A stretch of DNA of 14,345 nt from JAFDVL01 sp043736395 (GCA_043736395.1 JAYTCQ010000332.1:1-14345); one strand, 5' to 3'; counted from the stretch's first letter, positions 1 through 7,989 are shown. Notes: generated by a model not told the origin, from the sequence alone. Translations and numbers: made by a program.

Positions 1-1
1 T

Positions 2-82
2 GACCTAAAGCAAGGAACGCGTAAGCTCGCTGACCCGTACAAGAGAGAATTGCTGAAGCAGCGTGAAGATATCCCCAATTGA
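2..82 (+). pseudogene. Tail of an upstream reading frame, probably the same ceramidase-like gene before a frameshift
   Basis: Frame 2 is open from the left edge to a TGA at 80-82 and encodes about 26 residues ending KRELLKQREDIPN. The downstream ceramidase-like frame (frame 3) has stops at 6-8 and 54-56, so it cannot continue to the left edge. The two frames overlap over roughly 63-82. Skipping one base in or just after the CCCC run at 73-76 would join them into REDIPIDAADIAKAK. I infer one gene broken by a single-base indel, either a real mutation or a sequencing/assembly error. The alternative is that this is the end of a separate upstream gene; too little is visible to settle it. Confidence 0.4.
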
Positions 83-488
83 CGCCGCTGACATCGCGAA
101 AGCTAAAGAAGTTTACGCGCGCATTAATGATCCTAAAACTACGTTTCCCGAACAGGTCAACGCGTTCAAGGTACTCGACATCGTCAATCGCAAAGTCAAG
201 CCGTTAGAGGTCGAAGTCCAGGTCATCACACTGGGAAAAGATATTGCGTTCGTATCTTTGCCCGGCGAAGTGTTTGTAGAGTTGGGGCAATCCATCAAAC
301 AAGCGTCGCCGTTTAAGTACACGATGATCGTCGAATTGGCGAATGGTTCGATTGGCTACATCCCTAATAAATCCGCGTATCCCGAGAGCAATTACGAAGT
401 CTGGAGCGCGCGCTGTGCCGCAGGCTCCGGCGAAATGTTGGTGAGTGTTGCGACTAAATTGTTGAGTGAAATGCACGCTGGAAAATAA
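63..488 (+). CDS. Neutral/alkaline ceramidase-like protein, C-terminal part (5'-truncated or frameshifted)
   Basis: The 141 visible residues resemble the C-terminal portion of the N-terminal domain of neutral/alkaline non-lysosomal ceramidases (PF04734 type). Recognisable pieces are VQVITLGKDIAFVSLPGEVFVELG (written here as landmarks: VITLG, SLPGEVFVELG), the ELANGSIGYIPNKSAYPE segment and the SARCAAGSGEML segment near the end. Such enzymes hydrolyse the N-acyl bond of ceramide; bacterial relatives are often annotated only by similarity. A full-length protein would have several hundred residues, so most of the gene, including the metal-binding part, lies outside the window. The GTG at 63 is only the first start codon after an in-frame TGA at 54-56 and has no well-spaced Shine-Dalgarno, so I do not believe it is the real start. 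The next gene begins 53 bases downstream on the same strand. Confidence 0.6.
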   Translation: MKISPIDAADIAKAKEVYARINDPKTTFPEQVNAFKVLDIVNRKVKPLEVEVQVITLGKDIAFVSLPGEVFVELGQSIKQASPFKYTMIVELANGSIGYIPNKSAYPESNYEVWSARCAAGSGEMLVSVATKLLSEMHAGK

Positions 489-493
489 AGAAA

Positions 494-538
494 TAGACAG
501 GATTTGCAGGATTGATTTCACGATTTACAGAATGAGGA
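494..538 (+). repeat. Degenerate CAGGATT-type short repeats before the DUF1080 gene
   Basis: Between the ceramidase-like stop and the DUF1080 start, the sequence repeats ACAGGATTTG, CAGGATTGATTT, CGATTTACAG and GAATGAGGA, variants of an ACAGGATTT unit spaced about 10-14 bases apart. The last unit contributes the Shine-Dalgarno (GAGGA, 534-538). Similar ACAGGATTTACAGGATT arrays are familiar to me from intergenic DNA of several phyla, but I cannot search for copies here. Confidence 0.4.
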
Positions 539-541
539 AAA

Positions 542-1390
542 ATGAAACTACGACAAATATTTTTGAGCATCATTCTTTGCGGATTATTTTTGGGAGCGGC
601 TATCTCAGCGTCTCAATCCGCGATCATTACTCCGACAGAAACGATCAAGCTGTTCAATGGCAAAGACCTGACCAATTTTTATACGTGGTTGGTGGACAAA
701 CATTTTGATGATCCTGAGCGCGTGTTTTCGGTCGTAGACAATGTTGATGGCGCTCCGGCCATTCGCGTCAGCGGCGAACGTTGGGGCGCGTTCATTACGA
801 AAAATCGCTATGCCAATTATCGGTTGATAGTGGAATTTCGTTGGGGATTATTGACGTGGGATAAGCGCCGAGCCGCCGCAAAAGACAGTGGGATTTTGCT
901 GCACGGGCAAGGCTCGGAAGGCAACATGCAAAAAGATTTTAATGCGCCGTGGATGCGTTCGATTGAATGCCAGATTATCGAAGGCGGTGTCGGCGATATT
1001 CTTTTGCTGAATGGTTATGAACCGGACGGCACGATGGTGAAAACTACGATGACGGCTCCGATCCGCAAAGACCGGGACGGCGAAACTGTGTATGACGCGA
1101 GCGGCACGCCGACAGATTTGATCGGGCAAATTCGCATTAATTGGTTCGGACGCGATGAAGATTGGGCGGACAAAATTGGCTTTCGCGGTAAAGCTGATGT
1201 TGAAAGCGCTGCGGGCAAATGGACTACGCTGGAGGTGATTTGCGATGGCGGAAACATCACAAATATGGTGAACGGCAAAGTCGTCGCGGCGGGTACAAAA
1301 TCAAATTTATCCGATGGCAAATTATTGTTTCAATCAGAAGGCGCGGAAATATTTTTTCGCCGCATTGACCTGGAACCATTACAAAAATGA
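542..1390 (+). CDS. Exported DUF1080 protein (3-keto-disaccharide hydrolase family)
   Basis: A 282-residue protein with a signal peptide (about 1-24, hydrophobic core IFLSIILCGLFLGAA) and one DUF1080/PF06439 concanavalin-like domain filling the rest. Landmarks are LFNGKDL at 37-43, DSGILLHG at 115-122, IECQIIEGG at 141-149, the WTTLEVICDGG strand near 227-237, MVNGKVV at 242-248 and the closing LLFQSEGAEIFFRRIDLEPL segment at 261-280. Members of the family have been linked to hydrolysis of 3-keto-glycosides and other glycans; the exact substrate cannot be read here. It should act in the periplasm or outside the cell. GAGGA at 534-538 lies only three bases before the ATG, a short but usable spacing. 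Its stop overlaps the sulfatase start by ATGA, so the two are almost certainly translationally coupled. Family identification is firm; the substrate is not. Confidence 0.88.
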   Translation: MKLRQIFLSIILCGLFLGAAISASQSAIITPTETIKLFNGKDLTNFYTWLVDKHFDDPERVFSVVDNVDGAPAIRVSGERWGAFITKNRYANYRLIVEFRWGLLTWDKRRAAAKDSGILLHGQGSEGNMQKDFNAPWMRSIECQIIEGGVGDILLLNGYEPDGTMVKTTMTAPIRKDRDGETVYDASGTPTDLIGQIRINWFGRDEDWADKIGFRGKADVESAAGKWTTLEVICDGGNITNMVNGKVVAAGTKSNLSDGKLLFQSEGAEIFFRRIDLEPLQK

Positions 1391-2847
1391 AGACGAAAAA
1401 TTTACAAAAAATATTTGTGAGATTGTTCTTACTGCTTTTTGCGGTGGCAATTTCTGCTCTTTCTTTGCAGGCACAATCGGAAAGTCGCCCGAACATTTTA
1501 TTCATCATTGCGGATGATTGGTCGTATCCGCACGCGGGAATTTACGGCGATAAAGTTGTGCAGACGCCGAACTTTGATCGCATCGGACGCGAAGGAACCT
1601 TGTTCACGAATGCGTATTGCGCTTCGCCGTCGTGTACGCCGTCACGTGCGTCTTTATTGACCGGACGCGCTGTTCATCAATTAGAGGAAGGCGGAAATTT
1701 GTGGGGATTTTTGCCGAAAAAATTTGCGACGTATCCTGATTTGTTGGAGCAGGCGGGCTACGTGGTTGGCAGCACGCGCAAAGGTTGGGGGCCGGGCAAT
1801 TTTCAAGCGGGCGGCTTCAAAGAAAATCCGGCGGGCAAGCAATACAAAAGTTTTGATGAATTTTATGATCAGGCTCCGAAAGACAAACCATTTTGTTTTT
1901 GGTTTGGGCCGCAAGACCCGCATCGTCCTTATGATAAAAACTCCGGCGTGAAAGCCGGACTGAAGCCGGAAGCTGTGAACGTGCCTCTGCATTTTCCTGA
2001 TACGCCGGAAGTGCGCAAAGATATTTTGGATTATTATCTTGAAGTGCAACGTATGGATCGTGACGCGGGTGACATCATCAAACGGCTGGCGGCGGATGGA
2101 AAACTTGATAATACGTTGATTGTGTGGACTTCGGATAACGGCATGCCGTTCCCGCGTTCGAAAGCGAATCTTTATAATTTTGGCACGCACATGCCGCTCG
2201 CTGTCCGTTGGCCTGGAAAAGTCAAAGCCGGCCAAATCGTCAATGATTATGCGGTCTTGACTGATGTCGCGCCGACGATGATTGAGGCCGCAGGATTGAA
2301 AGCACAGAGTTCGATGACCGGACGTAGTTGGATGAAATTATTGACCGGAAAAAAAGATGCCGGACGCGATCAGGTATTTCTCGAACGCGAACGTCACGCA
2401 AATGTGCGACGTGGAGATTTAAGCTATCCGGTACGCGCGATTCGCACCAAAGAATTTTTGTATATTCGCAATCTGCGTCCAGATCGTTCGCCTGCTGGCG
2501 ACGCCGAATATTATTTTGCAGTTGGTGAATACGGCGATATTGACGATAGTCCAACCAAGCAATTGTTGATGACTCGACGTGGTGACCCGGCGATTGAGCG
2601 GTATTCAAAATTATCTCTTGATAAACGTCCCGCAGAGGAATTGTACGATTTGAAAAATGATCCGGGTGAATTGAATAATATCGCCGACGATAAAAAATAT
2701 GCGAGCGCGAAAAAGCAACTGCGTGCGACTTTAGATAAGTGGATGCAAAGCACGGGCGACCCACGCTCGAATCCCAAAACAGATAATGATGCGTTTGATC
2801 GTTATCCTTATTTTGGTGAAAAATTTAAAGGCGCGCCACCACAGTAA
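1387..2847 (+). CDS. Exported formylglycine-dependent sulfatase, N-sulfoglucosamine sulfohydrolase-like
   Basis: This 486-residue type I sulfatase (PF00884) removes sulfate esters or N-sulfate from sugars. It has a signal peptide (about 1-30, ending LSLQAQ). RPNILFIIADDW at 34-45 supplies metal ligands D43 and D44. CTPSR at 83-87 is the C-x-P-x-R site, so C83 should be converted to formylglycine by a maturation enzyme not seen in this window. GPQDPHRPY at 174-182 holds an active-site histidine, and TSDNGMPFP at 248-256 supplies D250 and N251. The stretch KANLYNFGTHMPLAVRWPG (259-277) resembles the SGSH (heparan N-sulfatase) branch more than arylsulfatase A, so an N-sulfated or related aminosugar substrate is my inference. 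The closing EELYDLKNDPGELNNI segment is typical of the C-terminal subdomain. It overlaps the preceding gene by four bases and is 11 bases from the next, indicating one transcript. Confidence 0.9.
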   Translation: MKTKNLQKIFVRLFLLLFAVAISALSLQAQSESRPNILFIIADDWSYPHAGIYGDKVVQTPNFDRIGREGTLFTNAYCASPSCTPSRASLLTGRAVHQLEEGGNLWGFLPKKFATYPDLLEQAGYVVGSTRKGWGPGNFQAGGFKENPAGKQYKSFDEFYDQAPKDKPFCFWFGPQDPHRPYDKNSGVKAGLKPEAVNVPLHFPDTPEVRKDILDYYLEVQRMDRDAGDIIKRLAADGKLDNTLIVWTSDNGMPFPRSKANLYNFGTHMPLAVRWPGKVKAGQIVNDYAVLTDVAPTMIEAAGLKAQSSMTGRSWMKLLTGKKDAGRDQVFLERERHANVRRGDLSYPVRAIRTKEFLYIRNLRPDRSPAGDAEYYFAVGEYGDIDDSPTKQLLMTRRGDPAIERYSKLSLDKRPAEELYDLKNDPGELNNIADDKKYASAKKQLRATLDKWMQSTGDPRSNPKTDNDAFDRYPYFGEKFKGAPPQ

Positions 2848-2858
2848 GGAAAATTATT

Positions 2859-3710
2859 ATGAAAACACTACCGAAAATAATTTTTTTAGTTCTGCTGACC
2901 ATCATCAGCACACGCGTTTTTGCGCAAGGTGATTCAGTAAAGGGACGTTTGGCTGTGCAGCTCTGGAGCTTCCGCGAAGACTTTAAGAAAGATGTTCCAG
3001 GAACTTTGAAACGAGTCCGCCAGCTCGGCTTCACGCGCGTCGAATTGGCAGGTTTTTACGGGATGACAGCGAGGCAATTCAAAGGCGAATTATTGAAGGC
3101 TGGTCTCGTCGCGGTGAGCATGCATGTTGAATATGACGCTGCGAAAAATAAACTGGATGAAGTCATCAAAGATGCGCAAACATTAGGTGTAACGCACGTG
3201 GGTGTCCCGTGGATCAATTCTCCGTTTACGAAAAAAGATTGCGAAGAAGCGATTCAGGTTTTCAATCGTGCCGGAGAAAAAATGGCGGCACTTGGCATCA
3301 CATTTTTTTATCATTTGCACGGGTATGAATTCGTACCCAATGAAGGCAGTGCGGGAACGTTGTTCGAAATGTTGATGGCGCAGACGAATCCAAAATTTGT
3401 GAAAATTCAACTGGATACTTTTCACGTCGCGCACCCCGGACAAGACCCGGCGAAGCTGCTCCAGAAATATTCAGGCAGATTCAATTCGCTTCATTTGAAG
3501 GACATTCGCAAAGACATCGTCGGCGATAATTCCGGAGGGATGAAAGCTGATGACGGGCGTCCGATGGGCGAAGGGAAAATTGACTGGAATTCTGTTTTTA
3601 AGGCTGCGAATAAAAAGGAAATTCAGTGGTTTATCATTGAGGACGAAACGAATACGCCGTGGGATGGTGTAGCGAAAAGTCTGCAATTTATTCATCAATT
3701 AAAATTTTAA
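2859..3710 (+). CDS. Exported TIM-barrel sugar phosphate isomerase/epimerase-like protein
   Basis: A 283-residue protein with a signal peptide (about 1-22, ending TRVFA before QGDS) and an AP-endonuclease-2/xylose-isomerase-like TIM barrel (PF01261). Visible barrel features are AVQLWSFRE at 32-40, the VELAGFYG strand end with E62, VSMHVE with H89, FFYHLHGYEF with H152 and H154, VKIQLDTFHVAH with D186 and H192, LHLKDIR with H212, and FIIEDE with E261. These match the usual divalent-metal ligands. Export of such an isomerase-like protein is common in DUF1080-rich clusters of Bacteroidota, Planctomycetota and Acidobacteriota; one suggested role is in handling 3-keto-sugars. The precise reaction cannot be deduced. 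AAGG overlapping the sulfatase stop (2846-2849) gives a well-placed ribosome binding site nine bases before the ATG, supporting co-transcription. Confidence 0.85.
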   Translation: MKTLPKIIFLVLLTIISTRVFAQGDSVKGRLAVQLWSFREDFKKDVPGTLKRVRQLGFTRVELAGFYGMTARQFKGELLKAGLVAVSMHVEYDAAKNKLDEVIKDAQTLGVTHVGVPWINSPFTKKDCEEAIQVFNRAGEKMAALGITFFYHLHGYEFVPNEGSAGTLFEMLMAQTNPKFVKIQLDTFHVAHPGQDPAKLLQKYSGRFNSLHLKDIRKDIVGDNSGGMKADDGRPMGEGKIDWNSVFKAANKKEIQWFIIEDETNTPWDGVAKSLQFIHQLKF

Positions 3711-3753
3711 CTAAAGAAATTTTGAAAATTTACATTCCCCAACAATCATCTAT

Positions 3754-3757
3754 GGAG
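3754..3757 (+). promoter_or_regulatory. Ribosome binding site GGAG deciding the esterase start
   Basis: GGAG lies six bases before the ATG at 3764, and that ATG is followed directly by a signal peptide. This favours 3764 over the in-frame ATG at 3752 and the GTG at 3659, which overlaps the preceding gene. Confidence 0.75.
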
Positions 3758-3763
3758 CACCAA

Positions 3764-5245
3764 ATGAAATCAATTTACGCTGCAATATGTCTCATGTTTT
3801 TACTTGTCTCATCGTTAGTTGCTGGCGTTACGCCGCACGCATTGTTCACCGAAGGCGCGGTTTTACAGCGTGAAATCGCGATTCCGGTGTGGGGTACGGC
3901 GGATCCCGGTGAAAAAGTTTCCATCGAATTCAATGGGCAATCGCTTTCAACGGTCGCAGATGGCTCAGGGAATTGGATTGTAAAACTTAACTCAGTGAAA
4001 GCCGGTGGGCCGTACGTACTGAAAATTAATTCGCTGGAACTCAAAAATATTTTGATCGGCGATGTCTGGATTTGCAGCGGGCAATCCAACATGGAATGGC
4101 GGCTGAAACAAACTACTAACGCCGATGTTGATGTCGCGGCGGCGAACTATCCGAAGATTCGTTTCTTTCAAGTTCCCCGCAAAGAAATTGATGCAGAACA
4201 AACCGCTGTCAATTCCAGTTGGAAGGAATGCACGCCTGAAAACGCGGCGAATTTTTCTGCGATTGGATATTTCTTCGGACGCGATTTACACAAAAATCTC
4301 AACGTCCCGATTGGCTTGATTAATAACGCGGTCGGCGGTTCTCCGGCTGAATCGTGGATGAGCAATGCGGTGCTGAACGGTGACAGCGAATACAAGCAAT
4401 TTTACGAAGCTTACCCAACGCAAATAGAGAATCATCAGAAAGCCCTGGAAAAACATAAGATCGCCGTCGAAAAAGCCAAAGCTGATGGCACGAAAGCGCC
4501 GAATGCGCCCGGTAAGCCGTGGATGCCTTCGGGACTTTATAACGGAATGTTAACGCCTCTGGCTCCTTACGCGATCAAGGGTGCGATCTGGTATCAAGGC
4601 GAATCAAACGCCGGACGCGCGTATCAATATCGCCGTTTATTTCCGGTAATGATTAAAAATTGGCGCGATAAATGGGGCCAGGGGGATTTTCCATTTTTGT
4701 TTGTGCAGCTTGCCGCATTCGGGCCAAACGGAAATAAATTGGGTGAAAGCGATTGGGCAGAATTACGGGAAGCGCAAACCATGACTTTGTCTACTTCGCC
4801 GAATACGGGAATGGCTTTGGCGATTGATTATGGGACTTACGACGACATTCATCCGAAAAATAAATTGCCGATTGGGGAACGATTAGCGTTGGTGGCGCGA
4901 TCCGTAGCATATAAGCAAAGGCTTGTGTTTTCAGGCCCGATGTACGATGCAATGAAAAATAATGGAGATAAAATGACGCTTAGTTTTAAGCATACGGGCG
5001 GAGGCTTAGAAGCGAAGGGCGGAGAGTTGAAAGGATTTTTAATTGCCGGAGACGATAAAATCTGGCACGAAGCGAAAGCTGAAATCAAAGGTAAAACCGT
5101 AATCGTTTCATCCAGTGAAGTAGCGAAGCCGATGGCCGTTCGATACGCCTGGGCAAAATTCCCGACGTGCAATCTTTACAACAAAGAAGGCTTACCCGCA
5201 GTTTCTTTTCGGACGGATGATTGGGCGATGGTGACGAAGCGATAG
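3764..5245 (+). CDS. Exported sialate O-acetylesterase-like SGNH hydrolase
   Basis: A 493-residue protein (from ATG 3764) with a signal peptide (about 1-21, MKSIYAAICLMFLLVSSLVAG). A beta-rich N-terminal module of about 80 residues (FTEGAVLQREIAIPVWG start) precedes the SASA/DUF303-type esterase domain (PF03629). The catalytic blocks are clear: ICSGQSNMEW with nucleophile S108, WYQGESNAG at 276-284, and DDIHPKNK with the catalytic histidine H363 and D360/D361 beside it. A lysine-rich charged helix (about 222-243) is inserted between the blocks. Family members remove O-acetyl groups from sialic acids or from plant polysaccharides, so the substrate is open. It is the last gene of the glycan run, 53 bases after the isomerase-like gene. 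A nested palindrome follows the stop. Confidence 0.88.
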   Translation: MKSIYAAICLMFLLVSSLVAGVTPHALFTEGAVLQREIAIPVWGTADPGEKVSIEFNGQSLSTVADGSGNWIVKLNSVKAGGPYVLKINSLELKNILIGDVWICSGQSNMEWRLKQTTNADVDVAAANYPKIRFFQVPRKEIDAEQTAVNSSWKECTPENAANFSAIGYFFGRDLHKNLNVPIGLINNAVGGSPAESWMSNAVLNGDSEYKQFYEAYPTQIENHQKALEKHKIAVEKAKADGTKAPNAPGKPWMPSGLYNGMLTPLAPYAIKGAIWYQGESNAGRAYQYRRLFPVMIKNWRDKWGQGDFPFLFVQLAAFGPNGNKLGESDWAELREAQTMTLSTSPNTGMALAIDYGTYDDIHPKNKLPIGERLALVARSVAYKQRLVFSGPMYDAMKNNGDKMTLSFKHTGGGLEAKGGELKGFLIAGDDKIWHEAKAEIKGKTVIVSSSEVAKPMAVRYAWAKFPTCNLYNKEGLPAVSFRTDDWAMVTKR

Positions 5246-5252
5246 CAGGATT

Positions 5253-5329
5253 GTTCAGAGTTCACGCTTTAGCGTGTCAAAACGCCAGCGAAGCGCGGCG
5301 TTTTGCATACTGAAGTTTGACCTCTGAAC
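5253..5329. repeat. 77-base nested palindrome (REPIN-like), possible bidirectional terminator
   Basis: The element sits between two convergent genes. Its ends GTTCAGAG (5253-5260) and CTCTGAAC (5322-5329) are perfect inverted repeats. Inside are a hairpin CACGC-TTTA-GCGTG (5263-5276) and a second hairpin with 9-base arms CAAAACGCC (5278-5286) and GGCGTTTTG (5297-5305). The fold is a closed outer stem with two inner hairpins. There is no long T run, so termination is an inference from position and structure. A paired REP element of the type mobilised by RAYT transposases is another reading. Confidence 0.65.
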
Positions 5330-5337
5330 TTAGGGAA

Positions 5338-7821
5338 TTATTTCGCCTGACTGCGAGATGAAGGGAAGGGAATAATTTTATCGTTGCGTTGGCGATGTGG
5401 TTTTTGGGATTTGTCCACATACATGGCCGTGTCAGCCGCAGTCATTAAGGTTTCAAGGGTAGTGCCGTCATGATCATATTCAGCGACTCCGATGCTGACA
5501 CCCGCTTTGGCTTCGTGACCGTTTTCGTCATGCACGATTAGTGTATTCACGGCGATGCGGAGTCTTTCAAGCAATGGCTCAATATCTTGTTTGCTGGTTC
5601 CCGGTAGAATAATGACGAACTCATCCCCGGCATAACGTCCAAGAAATTCGTGCGTTCTTAGTTGAGCACTCATCACTTTTGCCACTTCTTCCAGATACCG
5701 ATCTCCCATTTTATGACCAAGTGTATCGTTAATACTTTTGAAGCCATCAAGGTCCATCATCACCAATGAAAACGCCTTTTTGGCACGTCGCGCGTGATTG
5801 GAAACGCGCTCAAATTCTTTGAGAATAGCTCGCAGGTTTGGCAACCCGGTCAAGCGATCAGTCATTGCCGTAGTTTCCATTTCTTCATGTTCACGAGCAT
5901 TGAGAATGGCATCACCGGCGAGACGCGCGATAGATTCAAGAATTCTGGTGTGCTCACTCGTGTATGGCGATGCTTCGACGGAATAGAGTGTCAGGACTCC
6001 CAGCACCTGATTATTTTTCAGTAGAGGGACGGCGAGAGAATAAAAATAGTCATCGGAAACCTCAACCTGAAGCGCCCTGAAATCTAAAATTGGCCCAGAA
6101 TTACAAAGGGATTCATGGTTGAGGAAGACCCAACCGGAGACACCTAATCCGATTCGCATTTGTCGCTCAGCAAAGCTTTGCGCATCCCTGCCGGCAGCGT
6201 GCGCGACGGACAATCTTTCACTCTCTTTATTCTTCAAATAAACCACGCTGGTTGTTGAAGGGATCAACATTGAGACGCGATTGAGTAGCTCCGCTAAAGT
6301 ATTGTGAAGCGAAAGGCTGCTGCCAATGGATTGGGCGATCTCGTAAAGCAGAAGCGCTTCACGATGCGCTTCTCTAATTTTATCCAGAGGCGAAGCTGGC
6401 TCAATAATGTTTTCGACATTCGAGGAATGAAGACCGATGGAATTGCTTTGATGATCCTCATAAGCTGAAGGTTGACAGGCAGCAATTTCAGTTTCAAATT
6501 CCTGTAAATGCTTGAAAAATTTTCCGACTAAATGTGGATCAAAAACAGTTCCTGCCTGATTTTCAATTGATCTGATCGCTTCACTGCGTGACAAAGGGAG
6601 CTGATGTGAATGTCCTTCTCGAAGGCTATCAAAACTTTCAACCAAGCTAAGAATTCTGGCTGTGATCGGGATTTCTTCACCACTTAATCCATCCGGATAA
6701 CCTTTTCCATCCCACCTTTCGTGATGATGCCGAACGATTGGAACAACCGGATACGGAAATTTTACCTGACTAAGAATTTCGGCGCTGACGACAGGGTGAA
6801 TCTTGAGCTTTTCCTCTTCAGATTGTGTGAGGTAACCTGGTTTGTTGAGGATATAATCGGGGACAGCTAATTTCCCGACATCGTGCAACATGGCTCCAGC
6901 TTCGATGGCCTGCGATTCAAGCTCTGAGAGGCCGGTCATATTGGCTAACCCCCGACCGTAAATTTTGACCCTGACAACGTGTTCAGTCGTGGCGTTATCT
7001 TTCGCATCAATCGCCAATGCCAGCGCCTGCACAATTGAAAGATGAAGGTCGTTCATTTCTTCGATACGGTGCATTTTCTCTTCGACTTTGTTGTTATATT
7101 GGGAATATGACCAATAAATTAAGACGAGGACAGGCGGCGCGGCGATAATCGCGACCCAGCCTAATTGCTGAACGCAAAAATAAGAGATGACGGAAACAAA
7201 TGATAACGGGAAATAAGTGACGGCAGTCCACAGATTATTATCAACCCAGGTGCGCCAGATTGAAGTGTGGTAACGCAGGCTCAGAATCGTCGCTAGCATT
7301 GAGCTATTAATTAGAAAATGAACTGTAGAAACCACAAAAAGCGGCAAAATTAAACGAGGAGCTGAATGATTGAGTTCGTGATAAGGAGTTAAGTCGAGCA
7401 ATTTCATCATTAGCTCGTAGCTCAAACTGATACCAAAAAAAGCGCAGGACAGCATCGCCATCGAAAAAAGATTACTGCCAATCCTGCGCACACTGCGCAC
7501 TGAGGCGACGAATCCGTCCAATCCACTTACAACCACTGCCGCCGCCGGGCCGTGCAAGACTAATAATAGATATGTCAACGCATCTGAAAGCGACAATGAT
7601 TGTTGTGTTTTGTTTCCGAATTTTAATCCCGGAGTTGACAGGGGAACAGGCTTCAAACTAACGATAACCACAGCTACCGCAAACGCGCAAATCTCAGTCA
7701 AATGACTTCGTTCTTCGGCAAACAGCAACACCAGATTTCGCAGCCAGTAACTTCCTCCGAGAACAATAATTGTCCACTGAAAGATTCTCGCTGGAAGCGG
7801 ATGTATTACGCGTTTCGTCAC
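5338..7821 (-). CDS. Membrane-bound HD-GYP / GAF / GGDEF cyclic-di-GMP signalling protein
   Basis: An 827-residue protein. Residues about 12-240 form a polytopic membrane sensor of six or so helices (MASE-like). An HD-GYP phosphodiesterase domain follows at about 258-440 with HDVGK at 313-317, HHHERWDGKGYPDGL at 365-379, and VESFDSL at 394-400 where most relatives have VADxFDAL. A GAF domain spans about 485-645 and a GGDEF domain about 652-805, with DRLTGLPN at 655-662, DLDGFKSIND at 690-699 and signature AGDEF at 731-735. The usual RxxD inhibitory site reads RTHE (722-725). One protein may therefore both make and degrade c-di-GMP, or one half may be regulatory. The start is GTG at 7821-7819: an in-frame stop lies just upstream and no better start exists. 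It is transcribed alone, convergent with the glycan genes. Confidence 0.9.
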   Translation of the reverse strand: MTKRVIHPLPARIFQWTIIVLGGSYWLRNLVLLFAEERSHLTEICAFAVAVVIVSLKPVPLSTPGLKFGNKTQQSLSLSDALTYLLLVLHGPAAAVVVSGLDGFVASVRSVRRIGSNLFSMAMLSCAFFGISLSYELMMKLLDLTPYHELNHSAPRLILPLFVVSTVHFLINSSMLATILSLRYHTSIWRTWVDNNLWTAVTYFPLSFVSVISYFCVQQLGWVAIIAAPPVLVLIYWSYSQYNNKVEEKMHRIEEMNDLHLSIVQALALAIDAKDNATTEHVVRVKIYGRGLANMTGLSELESQAIEAGAMLHDVGKLAVPDYILNKPGYLTQSEEEKLKIHPVVSAEILSQVKFPYPVVPIVRHHHERWDGKGYPDGLSGEEIPITARILSLVESFDSLREGHSHQLPLSRSEAIRSIENQAGTVFDPHLVGKFFKHLQEFETEIAACQPSAYEDHQSNSIGLHSSNVENIIEPASPLDKIREAHREALLLYEIAQSIGSSLSLHNTLAELLNRVSMLIPSTTSVVYLKNKESERLSVAHAAGRDAQSFAERQMRIGLGVSGWVFLNHESLCNSGPILDFRALQVEVSDDYFYSLAVPLLKNNQVLGVLTLYSVEASPYTSEHTRILESIARLAGDAILNAREHEEMETTAMTDRLTGLPNLRAILKEFERVSNHARRAKKAFSLVMMDLDGFKSINDTLGHKMGDRYLEEVAKVMSAQLRTHEFLGRYAGDEFVIILPGTSKQDIEPLLERLRIAVNTLIVHDENGHEAKAGVSIGVAEYDHDGTTLETLMTAADTAMYVDKSQKPHRQRNDKIIPFPSSRSQAK

Positions 7822-7963
7822 TAAAGTAAATTACCTATGAGCTAGGGTTGTTAAAGTGGAGGAGAAATACAAAGTGGAGCGTCGGAATCTGAGGCTGAAT
7901 CCGAGGGCAGCTTCAAGCAGTAATGCAGTATATCCAATATTCAAAAATTAAGGGAGAACTTTA

Positions 7964-7989
7964 TTTAGGCCGACCTCCAATTGCCTAAA
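7964..7989. repeat. Small palindrome TTTAGGC / GCCTAAA
   Basis: Perfect 7-base arms at 7964-7970 and 7983-7989 enclose a 12-base spacer, about 145-170 bases upstream of the HD-GYP start. It could be an operator or an RNA hairpin in that gene's leader. Arms this short can also occur by chance. Confidence 0.3.

Noticed and set aside
1681..2235. Minus-strand reading frame of 184 codons opposite the sulfatase
   Set aside because: The opposite strand encodes an intact sulfatase with all catalytic motifs. This translation is rich in Arg/His/Phe/Ile with no domain.
3659..3763. Longer esterase reading frame starting at GTG 3659 (or ATG 3752)
   Set aside because: The GTG start overlaps the isomerase-like gene and puts a hydrophilic stretch before the signal peptide. 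The GGAG at 3754-3757 is correctly spaced for ATG 3764.
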